Shown here piece by piece: positions 14,790 to 20,059 of a stretch of 20,059 nucleotides of DNA; the first letter of the stretch is position 1; the number at the start of each line of letters is the position of its first letter. The DNA comes from Microscillaceae bacterium. GTDB lineage: Bacteria; Bacteroidota; Bacteroidia; Cytophagales; Microscillaceae. Location: positions 1 to 20,059 of the forward strand of contig DMXI01000291.1 in assembly GCA_003483885.1 (NCBI GenBank), in the 5' to 3' direction. Under the pieces are notes generated by a model, which worked only from the letters and a program-made list of their open reading frames with translations, searched no databases and was not told where the DNA came from. Both the position numbers and the translations under genes were made by a program.

Positions 14790-14816
14790 AAAAGGTAACC
14801 CAACAGTTGAGTTACC
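14790..14816 (-). terminator. Terminator of the HAD gene, stem spanning the stop codon
   Basis: On the minus strand GGTAACTCAA-CTG-TTGGGTTACC forms a 10-bp stem (one G-U pair) with a 3-nt loop, followed by TTTT (14793-14790). The 5' arm includes the TAA stop of the HAD gene (14812-14814). Confidence 0.75.
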
Positions 14817-15315
14817 ACAATAAAGTTTTGGCTTTTTCTATGATGGTGGGGGTGAGTCCACACCAAGGGTCTACCTTGAGAAAATTACGTTGCTGGCATA
14901 GCAACATATCGCTTTGATCATCCAAAATCACATATTTAGCATTGGCAAGCCTATCGGCGAGTTCTTCCCGATGTTGCTCTAGCCAAGCCTGAATTTCGCA
15001 GCCTCGTGGTACTAAATAAGGAACAGGAGTAATCTGCTTAAAAGTAAATGAAGGCGTTTGATCAATGATTTCTCCCGTTACTCCTTGTGATTCTAAAATG
15101 GCCACGAGTTCTTCAAGTGGGTAGCCTTCCCGCCAAGACGACGAAATGACAATATAAGCCTTCGTAGCGTCGGTCAATTCATTGAGCAAGGCTACCGACT
15201 TGGGGTCAAACCAAATAGCTCGAGAGTTTTCAGGAGAAATGAGTTTGCGTTCTTCACTCTGAAACCAAAGCGTATGATTGAGCACTCCATCAATGTCTAA
15301 AAAAATGATCTTCAT
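14812..15315 (-). CDS. HAD-superfamily phosphatase-like protein
   Basis: A 167-residue cytoplasmic protein with the haloacid dehalogenase core. Motif I is FLDIDGVLN (Asp7 nucleophile, Asp9 acid/base), motif II is VISSSWR (56-62), and motif IV is YVILDDQSD (128-136) with the paired Asp132-Asp133 that would hold Mg2+. Motif II as SSSWR is typical of the compact 'HAD domain-containing' subgroup related to the HAD of Swiss-army-knife RNA-repair proteins, with no large cap domain. A small phosphate-ester substrate or nucleic-acid end is possible but unproven. The gene is divergent from trpA with 95 bp between the two starts, and its terminator overlaps the stop codon. Confidence 0.75.
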   Translation of the reverse strand: MKIIFLDIDGVLNHTLWFQSEERKLISPENSRAIWFDPKSVALLNELTDATKAYIVISSSWREGYPLEELVAILESQGVTGEIIDQTPSFTFKQITPVPYLVPRGCEIQAWLEQHREELADRLANAKYVILDDQSDMLLCQQRNFLKVDPWCGLTPTIIEKAKTLLW

Positions 15316-15352
15316 AAATAATAGTCTTTATTGAGATGAATAAAGCGTTAGT

Positions 15353-15379
15353 TTTGAGTAAATAATTGATGTATCTTTG
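15353..15379 (+). promoter_or_regulatory. Candidate trpA promoter
   Basis: TATCTTTG (15372-15379) matches TAnnTTTG exactly, with TTTG (15353-15356) 15 bp upstream, a short spacing. It falls just after an upstream in-frame ATG at 15366, so the transcript would start near 15386 and could only be translated from the ATG at 15411. Confidence 0.4.
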
Positions 15380-15410
15380 TTATTCACAAGAAACGATCTT
15401 TAAAAACGTA

Positions 15411-16202
15411 ATGAATAATCGACTGACCAACCTTTTTGAAAAAAAACAAGATAATCTGCTAACCATTTACTTTACAGCGGGTTATCCATCTTTGGAAAAC
15501 ACCATCGAAGTAGCTAAAGCCACGGCGGAAGCTGGAGCCGATATTATTGAAATTGGAATGCCCTTTTCAGATCCTATTGCTGATGGCGAAGCCATCCAGC
15601 AGAGCAATCAAAAAGCCCTGGATAATGGGATGAATTTGCAGTTACTTTTTGAGCAGTTAGCGCATCTACGTAAAGAAGTACAAGTGCCCGTGTTGTTAAT
15701 GGGGTACATCAATCCAGTCATCCAGTTTGGGATTGAGGCATTTTGCCAGAAAGCCAAAGAGGTAGGTATTGATGGGTTAATTTTACCCGACTTGCCTATG
15801 TTTGAGTACGAAGAGGTTTATCGCCCGATATTTGAGCAATACAATTTATCCAATGTTTTTCTGATCACCCCTCAAACCTCAGAAGAGCGTATCCGCAAAA
15901 TTGATGAACTCACTACTGGATTTATCTACATGGTGTCATCTGCGAGTACTACAGGTAAAACCGGGGCTATTTCGGAAGAGCAAGTGGCTTATTTTGAGCG
16001 TATTGCCCAGATGAAGCTCAAAAACCCAAGATTGATTGGATTTGGCATTGCTGACAAAACAAGTTATGAGACTGCTTGTCATAATGCCGATGGGGCCATT
16101 ATCGGAAGCGCATTCATCAAGGCATTGACCAAAGGAGAAAATTTGACCGAAAATATACATTCATTCATCCAAAGCATTCGCGACCAAGCCGTGGTTTCCT
16201 AA
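15411..16202 (+). CDS. trpA: Tryptophan synthase alpha subunit
   Basis: A 263-residue TIM-barrel enzyme that cleaves indole-3-glycerol phosphate to indole and glyceraldehyde 3-phosphate, passing indole to TrpB in an alpha2beta2 complex, the last step of tryptophan synthesis. Catalytic residues are present: Glu47 in IIEIGMPFSDP (Glu49 of the E. coli enzyme) and Asp58 in IADGEAIQ (Asp60). Other family motifs are FTAGYPS, VLLMGYINP, GLILPDLP, ITPQTSEERI, YMVSSASTTGKTG (phosphate site) and GFGIADK. The start at 15411 is chosen because homologues begin near MNNRLTNLFE and a promoter-like -7 box covers the upstream ATG at 15366. No other trp gene is in the window: upstream is a divergent HAD gene and downstream a repeat-rich non-coding region. 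trpA therefore appears separated from trpB. Confidence 0.95.
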   Translation: MNNRLTNLFEKKQDNLLTIYFTAGYPSLENTIEVAKATAEAGADIIEIGMPFSDPIADGEAIQQSNQKALDNGMNLQLLFEQLAHLRKEVQVPVLLMGYINPVIQFGIEAFCQKAKEVGIDGLILPDLPMFEYEEVYRPIFEQYNLSNVFLITPQTSEERIRKIDELTTGFIYMVSSASTTGKTGAISEEQVAYFERIAQMKLKNPRLIGFGIADKTSYETACHNADGAIIGSAFIKALTKGENLTENIHSFIQSIRDQAVVS

Positions 16203-16340
16203 AAAAACGAGCTTTTAAAGATATGGGTACAGGGGTATTTTAGTAAAGTATTGCTGGAATAGTTTAACGAACTCGCTCCTGTGCTCTTTTTTTATTTAGT
16301 TTTTAGTTGGTAGTTCGGAGTTTTTTAGTCCACAGCTTAT

Positions 16341-16388
16341 TAAGTGAAAAGCTAAAAGTGAAGAGTGAAAAGTTGGTGCGAAGCGAAG
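16341..16388. repeat. 48-bp direct repeat, unit 1
   Basis: It begins TAAGTGAAAAGCTAAAAG and ends GTGCGAAGCGAAG. It matches unit 2 at 43 of 48 positions, with starts 77 bp apart. It is purine-rich and not coding. Confidence 0.75.
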
Positions 16389-16417
16389 AGCAGGGATTAG
16401 GGAACAAGGGCGGCTTT

Positions 16418-16465
16418 TAAGTGAAAAACTAAAAGTGAAAAATGAAAAGTTGGCGCGAAGCGGAG
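16418..16465. repeat. 48-bp direct repeat, unit 2
   Basis: It begins TAAGTGAAAAACTAAAAG and ends GCGCGAAGCGGAG. Differences from unit 1 are five single-base transitions and no indels, as expected for an old duplication or two copies of a dispersed element. Confidence 0.75.
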
Positions 16466-16481
16466 TTAATTCATAGTTTTG
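16450..16481 (+). promoter_or_regulatory. Weak promoter candidate inside the repeat region
   Basis: TTG (16450-16452), 21 bp, TAGTTTTG (16474-16481) fits the Bacteroidota pattern and could serve the NlpC/P60-like gene with a leader of about 165 nt. The TTG lies inside repeat unit 2, so the repeat may donate a promoter half. Chance is hard to exclude in AT-rich DNA. Confidence 0.25.
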
Positions 16482-16653
16482 TGATGCATCGCGAATTAAT
16501 TAAACATTAAACATCAATAATCAACAATTATATTGCATCGCGAAACAATGCAACAATAGAGCAATAAGCGCAGCGTAACAATGGAACAATTAACCATCAA
16601 TCACTGACCATTAAAAAGATCATTCATAATTAACCCCCTCCTCCATTAAAAAT

Positions 16654-17055
16654 ATGATAGAAATCCCCTCACGTTTTTACGAAGTTAACTATAATGGTGC
16701 CCACTACCCTGGTTCTCCAAAGACCAATGGACTAGAAGGTGGAGCCAATTGTCAGGTATTTGCTTATGAACTGCTTAAGCACCACGGCATTACCATACCC
16801 GATTTGCGCTCAAGCGATTTATGGGAAGATACTGAGTATACCGAGCAAGTTTCTGATTTACAGCCTTTTGATTTATTATTATGGAACAAAACCGACAATG
16901 CCTGGGGAGCACACGTGGGTTTGTACCTGGGTGAAAATCAAGCGGTGCATTTGTCTAAACAAAACAACCAATTGGCCATTTGGCCTTTAGAGAAATTTTT
17001 GGAGCAACCTCTATACAAGGTATTCATTGGAGCCAAACGAGTATTGAAAAAATAG
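16654..17055 (+). CDS. NlpC/P60-like cysteine peptidase or amidase, cytoplasmic
   Basis: A 133-residue protein whose whole length is an NlpC/P60-type papain-fold core. Cys33 in GGANCQVFAYELLKHHG is the likely nucleophile, His87 in GAHVGLYLG the catalytic base, and His99 in AVHLSKQ the third polar residue, 12 residues later as usual in the family. NlpC/P60 enzymes typically cut gamma-D-Glu-meso-diaminopimelate or similar bonds in cell-wall peptides. No signal peptide, lipobox or SH3 domain is present, so it would stay in the cytoplasm, where it might process recycled muropeptides, act on another amide, or be exported as an effector. No immunity-type partner gene is evident. The start at 16654 is the first ATG and there is no Shine-Dalgarno. 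Substrate is unknown. Confidence 0.7.
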   Translation: MIEIPSRFYEVNYNGAHYPGSPKTNGLEGGANCQVFAYELLKHHGITIPDLRSSDLWEDTEYTEQVSDLQPFDLLLWNKTDNAWGAHVGLYLGENQAVHLSKQNNQLAIWPLEKFLEQPLYKVFIGAKRVLKK

Positions 17056-17208
17056 GGGCGAAATGTATGGAATTTAATAGTTTGTTTTGGGCAGTTTAGC
17101 CGTGAAAACGAACTTTTAATCTATTTTTAAGCAATAAATCATCGTAAAATCGAATACTTTTTGGTTTTTGTTCGTAGTTAGAGTGATACATCAATTCAAA
17201 TTAGTGAA

Positions 17209-17730
17209 ATGTTAAAACAAAAGTTAATCAGGGGACTCATCTTGGCAATGTTTATCCCTTTGGCACTAACCGCACAAGATAAACAAGGAAATATAACGAA
17301 CTATAACTACCCCTGGAAAAAGCATCGTTTGATGGTAAAACTCAATCCAGATTGGAAAGTAGCTAAAGTAACCCCAGAAAAAATACTGGCCAGTAGCAAT
17401 GACTTAAAGCTGGAATTGGTTCCCTGGACTCAGGGTGGTTCTGATCCTAAAGCCATTACGCAGGGCGCCATTAAATCTATGAAAGGCATAGGGAAGGGCA
17501 TTGTGCTAAACGAACAAAATAGAGGAGAGAAGAGAGGGTTTAGCCAACATTTGGTGTTTACTCAATACAAAGGCAAAGATACCCAATACTTTGTACTGGT
17601 AGGGCTCAAAGATACCCAAAGTAGTAAACGTATTTTAGCCAAATTTCACTGGAAAGGCAATAAAGGTATTTCGGCTAAGATGAAAAAAGTGTATGCCATT
17701 GTAGATGGCTTCGAGAAGCTTAGCAAGTAA
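17209..17730 (+). CDS. Secreted protein of unknown function
   Basis: A 173-residue protein with a signal peptide (KLIRGLILAMFIPLALTA, cleavage near residue 22 before QDKQ), so it is probably periplasmic or surface-exposed. The mature part is basic (many Lys) and appears alpha/beta: LMVKLNPDWKV, LKLELVPWTQGG, ITQGAIKSMKGIGKGIVL, HLVFTQYKG, TQYFVLVGLKD, ILAKFHWKG, VYAIVDGFEKL. The order of strands ending in a helix with 'VDGFE' recalls small single-domain periplasmic proteins that protect or bind ligands, but no family is recognised. There is no cysteine or lipobox. It is monocistronic, followed 20 bp later by its own terminator. Confidence 0.7.
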   Translation: MLKQKLIRGLILAMFIPLALTAQDKQGNITNYNYPWKKHRLMVKLNPDWKVAKVTPEKILASSNDLKLELVPWTQGGSDPKAITQGAIKSMKGIGKGIVLNEQNRGEKRGFSQHLVFTQYKGKDTQYFVLVGLKDTQSSKRILAKFHWKGNKGISAKMKKVYAIVDGFEKLSK

Positions 17731-17750
17731 TTTATCCAACTGATGAATAC

Positions 17751-17784
17751 AAGGCTCGCGTTTCTAAGAATGCGGGCTTTTTTT
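17751..17784 (+). terminator. Intrinsic terminator
   Basis: AAGGCTCGCGTT (17751-17762) pairs with AATGCGGGCTTT (17769-17780) over 12 bp including three G-U pairs, with a 6-nt loop and a T run to 17784. It ends the secreted-protein transcript. Confidence 0.8.
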
Positions 17785-17842
17785 GTATCCAAAATGTAGC
17801 AAAAGTGCCTCTAAGTAAGCGAGCGTAGGGTTATGTTAAAAA

Positions 17843-17874
17843 TTTGGGGAAACTAAGAAAATTTAGTATTATTG
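17843..17874 (+). promoter_or_regulatory. Candidate promoter of the small Cys-containing secreted protein
   Basis: TTTG (17843-17846), 20 bp, TATTATTG (17867-17874), seven of eight bases of the -7 consensus. Transcription would start near 17881, about 30 nt before ATG 17913. Confidence 0.4.
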
Positions 17875-17912
17875 TAATGTATTGCTCATTTTAATTACTA
17901 ATTTATTTTGTC

Positions 17913-18176
17913 ATGAAGAAACTTTTAGCAATCATCTGCTTAATGGCAGTAACGGCACTCTTTATCTCTGCCGATGTAATAGGTCCTGCACCTGCAAAAG
18001 TAGAAAACAACATCGCACCTGCGATTGTAAAGTCGGCAAAAAAATTAGAAACCAAGCGTTACAACTGTAAGTACACTACTTACTCTTCTTGCAAGTATCG
18101 TCGAGCATCGGTCTGGAAAGGCACTTGCAACAAAAACAAAACAACCACAGAGGAATCTAATCTTGTAACTCCATAA
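17913..18176 (+). CDS. Small secreted cysteine-containing protein of unknown function
   Basis: An 87-residue protein with a signal peptide (MKKLLAIICLMAVTALFISA, cleavage near residue 20). The mature 67 residues begin with a Pro/Ala-rich stretch (GPAPAKVENNIAPAIVKSAK), followed by a basic cysteine-containing core, KRYNCKYTTYSSCKYRRASV, then WKGTCNKNK, and a Thr/Glu tail. Three cysteines in the mature part allow one disulfide and leave one free or pairing between molecules. The size, charge and layout resemble secreted peptides or precursors, but no family is recognised. It has its own promoter-like sequence and its own terminator 28 bp downstream. Antisense frames here are weaker: this one has a clean signal peptide. 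Confidence 0.65.
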   Translation: MKKLLAIICLMAVTALFISADVIGPAPAKVENNIAPAIVKSAKKLETKRYNCKYTTYSSCKYRRASVWKGTCNKNKTTTEESNLVTP

Positions 18177-18203
18177 ACGATTGTTACTCAAATATTTTAA
18201 TTG

Positions 18204-18234
18204 AAAAAAACGGGGCATAATTCCCGTTTTTTTT
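18204..18234 (+). terminator. Intrinsic terminator
   Basis: AAAAAAACGGG (18204-18214) pairs with CCCGTTTTTTT (18223-18233) over 11 bp with an 8-nt loop. It is rich in T on the plus strand and, by its A run, may also act weakly on the minus strand. Confidence 0.8.
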
Positions 18235-18242
18235 GTTATAGG

Positions 18243-18344
18243 CCATTCTACTAGGCATTTTTCGTTTGTGGAGACACAAACGAAGGCGACCGCCGTTGGC
18301 CGTGTCCTCACGGCCAACTTTAGCCAAAATGTCTAGTAGTATGG
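18243..18344. repeat. 102-bp multibranched palindromic element (left of the lipoprotein gene)
   Basis: An outer stem of 19 positions (18243-18261 with 18326-18344; 17 Watson-Crick pairs, one G-T pair, one mismatch) encloses two perfect 10-bp hairpins: TTCGTTTGTG-GAGA-CACAAACGAA (18261-18284) and GTTGGCCGTG-TCCT-CACGGCCAAC (18295-18318). Between these is the small palindrome GGCGACCGCC (18285-18294). It would fold into a three- or four-armed junction in RNA or single-stranded DNA. Its right part (18313-18343) recurs inverted at 19509-19539. Confidence 0.85.
18313..18343 (-). repeat. 31-bp inverted repeat, left copy
   Basis: Read on the minus strand it begins CATACTACTAGACATTTTGG and ends AAAGTTGGC. 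It matches 19509-19539 at 30 of 31 positions. It lies 16 bp outside the 3' end of the lipoprotein gene. Confidence 0.9.
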
Positions 18345-18359
18345 TTATAGGCAAAAGAG

Positions 18360-19490
18360 CTATTTCTCAAAAGTAAATACTTCAATTTCTTTGGTTTTAC
18401 CAGCCTTCAATTCAAAGGCTTGAGCCTTGAGGTAGCGATCAAAAAATCCCTGCATATAATGTAGGGTTGTATGCAATACCTTAAGCAATTTTTGGCGTTG
18501 GTGATTACTACGCGCGGTATGATAATAGATATCCAAAAAACTATTATGATTGGTGCCTGCCAATAGTACCCTGTAGGCGTTTTTGCTCACTTTTTGGCAA
18601 AAGCCATTTCTTCTTTGATGGAGCTTTTTGTACCCAGGGTGATTGTTATAGTCGGTTAAATCTTCAATAAACATAAAAGGTGCCTGAATACCTTGCCGCA
18701 TAGCAGCCGAAGGAGGGGTGCCATCCAGATCGAGTACTGCTGAAAAACGGGTGTCTTTGAAGCTGGCAAAAATTGCGGCAGATCCTCCAATAGAATGGCC
18801 CCAAACGCCTATTTTGTTAAATTGTATGTGTTGGGCAAATGTGCTACGCTTGAGCTGATTAAGACAAAAAATCAGGTCTTGCCCCAATACTTCTTGTCTA
18901 AACCCTTTTACTTCACGGTATTTGTCAACGGTAATTTGGGTAGGTATCTTGAGAGTTTTCAAACTATCATGAAAGCGGTGATTGGCGGTAAAAACCTGTT
19001 TTTGAGCATTGATTACGTATTCACTTTCATACAAATGATTTACCCCAGCTACTATGTAGCCAGCTTTGGCCAAACGCTCGGCATAGTAGGTGTATTGGGC
19101 CAGATGCCTACCCAAACTGGGGGAGAAAATAATAAGCGGATATTTGGTAGAAGCATCCGACAAGGGAGCATTTACCAGTGCTGCGGTAGTAATTTTTTGC
19201 ACCATTTGCACATCTGCCTGTGACCAATGATTCAACTGTCGATAGACTTGGGCTATTTGGTAATAATAGGGCGCTTTTTTGAAATTTTGTGGGTTTAGCG
19301 AGGAAGCCACCGGGTACCAAACTTGTACATTGATGAGGCGTTTGCCACCATAATAAGGATCGGTACGTTGAGCATCTAGCCATTGAAAATGACGAACGCC
19401 TACTACAAAACCTGCTTGTACTTGAGCCTGAGACGAATCCCGACAGCCAAATATCAAGAGGCTTAAAAAAATGATCAATTGTTTTTTCAT
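18360..19490 (-). CDS. PAF-acetylhydrolase-like alpha/beta hydrolase, predicted lipoprotein
   Basis: A 376-residue protein of the alpha/beta hydrolase fold resembling platelet-activating-factor acetylhydrolase isoform II (PF03403), which hydrolyses short or oxidised acyl esters of phospholipids. The N-terminus KKQLIIFLSLLIFGC has a lipobox-like end, so Cys16 would be lipidated and the protein held in an outer or inner membrane facing the periplasm. The catalytic triad can be read: Ser233 in GHSIGG (231-236), Asp254 in RFSAVLDLDG, and His315 in AGTNHNSFLD. The loop IIFSPSLGRH (120-129) supplies the oxyanion region. Spacing agrees with the human enzyme's GHSFGG / ALD / HQNF pattern. True substrate could be another small ester. 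The gene stands alone on the minus strand and is closely flanked by 31-bp inverted repeats, an unusual context. Confidence 0.85.
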   Translation of the reverse strand: MKKQLIIFLSLLIFGCRDSSQAQVQAGFVVGVRHFQWLDAQRTDPYYGGKRLINVQVWYPVASSLNPQNFKKAPYYYQIAQVYRQLNHWSQADVQMVQKITTAALVNAPLSDASTKYPLIIFSPSLGRHLAQYTYYAERLAKAGYIVAGVNHLYESEYVINAQKQVFTANHRFHDSLKTLKIPTQITVDKYREVKGFRQEVLGQDLIFCLNQLKRSTFAQHIQFNKIGVWGHSIGGSAAIFASFKDTRFSAVLDLDGTPPSAAMRQGIQAPFMFIEDLTDYNNHPGYKKLHQRRNGFCQKVSKNAYRVLLAGTNHNSFLDIYYHTARSNHQRQKLLKVLHTTLHYMQGFFDRYLKAQAFELKAGKTKEIEVFTFEK

Positions 19491-19508
19491 AGGTTAAATG
19501 GTTTGTGT

Positions 19509-19539
19509 CATACTGCTAGACATTTTGGCTAAAGTTGGC
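19509..19539 (+). repeat. 31-bp inverted repeat, right copy
   Basis: It begins CATACTGCTAGACATTTTGG and ends AAAGTTGGC, with one A/G difference from the left copy. It lies 18 bp upstream of the lipoprotein start codon, so it overlaps the place where that gene's promoter must be. Confidence 0.9.
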
Positions 19540-19676
19540 TGTCAGGCTAACTGTCTCGAAGGAAAATTTACGCAATGATCCACTTTTTCCTGCCTCGGTT
19601 TTGTGTCTCCACCACATAGCCGTCAGGTTAAAAATTAAGCGCCTAATAATCAGTAGCTTATGAAATATAGACTGCT

Positions 19677-19699
19677 CTTTCAGATTTGCAATCTGAAAG
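19677..19699. repeat. Perfect hairpin, 10-bp stem
   Basis: CTTTCAGATT-TGC-AATCTGAAAG. Its core is repeated as the hairpin at 19787-19807 (GTTCAGATT-GCA-AATCTGAAC), so the two sites can also pair with each other. Confidence 0.8.
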
Positions 19700-19709
19700 T
19701 AATCTGTTC

Positions 19710-19752
19710 GGGATTAACTACGTTGAGCTCCCGTTGGTCGGTTTTTAATCCC
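19710..19752. repeat. Inverted repeat GGGATTAA / TTAATCCC
   Basis: Perfect 8-bp arms at 19710-19717 and 19745-19752 enclose 27 nt. It stands between the two CAGATT hairpins. Confidence 0.6.
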
Positions 19753-19759
19753 TGAGTAT

Positions 19760-19776
19760 CTGAATTAAAAATTCAG
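19760..19776. repeat. Perfect hairpin, 7-bp stem
   Basis: CTGAATT-AAA-AATTCAG, immediately after the GGGATTAA inverted repeat. Confidence 0.6.
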
Positions 19777-19786
19777 CCCAGGCAGA

Positions 19787-19807
19787 GTTCAGATTGCAAA
19801 TCTGAAC
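19787..19807. repeat. Perfect hairpin, 9-bp stem
   Basis: GTTCAGATT-GCA-AATCTGAAC is an inverted relative of the hairpin at 19677-19699. It is followed at 19809-19827 by the near-palindrome AGCCATTAGCCTGATGGCT. Confidence 0.8.
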
Positions 19808-19883
19808 CAGCCATTAGCCTGATGGCTATGGTGCCTCCACAAACCGATCGAGTCCTTAAATTTCACCTATTTGAGGTATCGAC

Positions 19884-19904
19884 CCGCTTGTGAGACACAA
19901 GCGG
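19884..19904. repeat. Perfect hairpin, 9-bp stem
   Basis: CCGCTTGTG-AGA-CACAAGCGG. It shares the TTGTG-(G)AGA-CACAA core with the first inner hairpin of the 102-bp element at 18261-18284, although the flanking stem bases differ in a compensatory way. Confidence 0.8.
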
Positions 19905-20059
19905 CTTCTAAGTCCCGATGCTTCGCATGCGCGTCAACTTAACTTCTTTGCTTAACTTGATTTTTTGGAAGCTTAAGGCTCTTAATCTGAGAAGTATCTA
20001 TTTAAATATCAAGTACTTATAGCTTCAATAGCCCTTCATTTTTTTCTATAGCCAAAAAA

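Larger units (their letters stand above)
16203..16653. other. Repeat-rich non-coding region after trpA
   Basis: This is 451 bp without a credible gene. It contains a T-run near 16295-16303 that may end the trpA transcript (no convincing stem), two 48-bp direct repeats (16341-16388 and 16418-16465), TTAATTC/GAATTAA inverted arms around 16467-16499, the word GCATCGCGAA twice, and many short AACAAT- and CATTAAA-type words. Such word-mosaic spacers look like degenerate dispersed intergenic repeats. A promoter-like sequence lies at 16450-16481. Confidence 0.6.
19491..20059. other. Hairpin-dense non-coding region
   Basis: This is 569 bp with no plausible gene. Apart from the right 31-bp repeat it holds a series of perfect or near-perfect hairpins at 19677-19699, 19710-19752, 19760-19776, 19787-19807, 19809-19827 and 19884-19904. 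It also repeats the word GTGTCTCCAC or its complement (19600-19612; similar words near 19830-19845 and 19890-19899), which also occurs in the left element at 18265-18280. It looks like a cluster of dispersed palindromic repeats; a structured RNA is an alternative. Confidence 0.6.

Noticed and set aside
15366..15410. Upstream ATG for trpA
   Set aside because: The extra 15 residues do not resemble TrpA, and a consensus -7 box (15372-15379) overlaps them, so this stretch is unlikely to be in the mRNA.
16341..16465. Possible CRISPR array
   Set aside because: Only two imperfect 48-bp units of low complexity, no regular spacers and no cas genes.
18795..19223. 142-codon plus-strand frame opposite the hydrolase gene
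   Set aside because: The minus-strand frame has a lipobox, GHSIGG and a complete triad; the plus-strand frame shows no domain.
19491..20059. tRNA or rRNA gene
   Set aside because: No cloverleaf with T-loop GTTCRANNC and CCA-end pattern, and no rRNA-like sequence, was seen; the hairpins are short separate palindromes.

Overview
The window looks like a chromosomal segment of a gliding, marine-type member of the Bacteroidota, most likely order Cytophagales (Microscilla-like); this placement is inferred from gene content. The evidence is a type IX secretion (T9SS) C-terminal sorting domain, promoters resembling the Bacteroidota TTG / TAnnTTTG pattern, no Shine-Dalgarno sequences in front of most genes, leucine-rich-repeat (LRR) proteins with 23-residue repeats, and 'chaperone of endosialidase' (S74) surface proteins of a type common in this group.

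Layout. 1-52 is the 5' tip of a minus-strand TRIC-type channel gene. 370-1409 holds a DsrE-like gene and an FMN-binding pyridoxamine-oxidase-like gene behind two near-identical TetR-type palindromes, with a hairpin terminator between the two genes. 1413-2402 is a minus-strand LRR protein. 2656-4819 is a pair of overlapping membrane fatty acid desaturases ended by a strong terminator. 5094-13824 is the centre of the window: one T9SS-sorted beta-rich surface protein followed by three paralogous secreted fibre-like proteins. Each of the three ends in an S74 autoprocessing domain with its Ser-Lys pair intact, plus a coiled coil. 13908-14669 is a second LRR protein sharing an N-terminal module with the first. 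14812-15315 is a HAD-family protein, divergent from a solitary trpA (15411-16202). 16203-16653 is a repeat-rich non-coding stretch. 16654-18176 carries a cytoplasmic NlpC/P60-like protein and two small secreted proteins of unknown function. 18360-19490 is a PAF-acetylhydrolase-like lipoprotein bracketed by 31-bp inverted repeats. The left repeat belongs to a 102-bp multibranched palindromic element. 19491-20059 is non-coding and full of perfect hairpins.

How the genes may work together. The desaturase pair probably acts successively on membrane acyl chains. The 5094-13824 block looks like a surface structure locus: a T9SS-anchored protein plus three modular trimeric fibres that share an N-terminal module, G-x-VGIG fibre repeats, an all-beta insert and a self-cleaving C-terminal chaperone. 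This block is the best candidate for an undescribed system. The inverted-repeat-flanked lipoprotein gene is the second most interesting spot. All functional statements come from motif reading; no database search was run.
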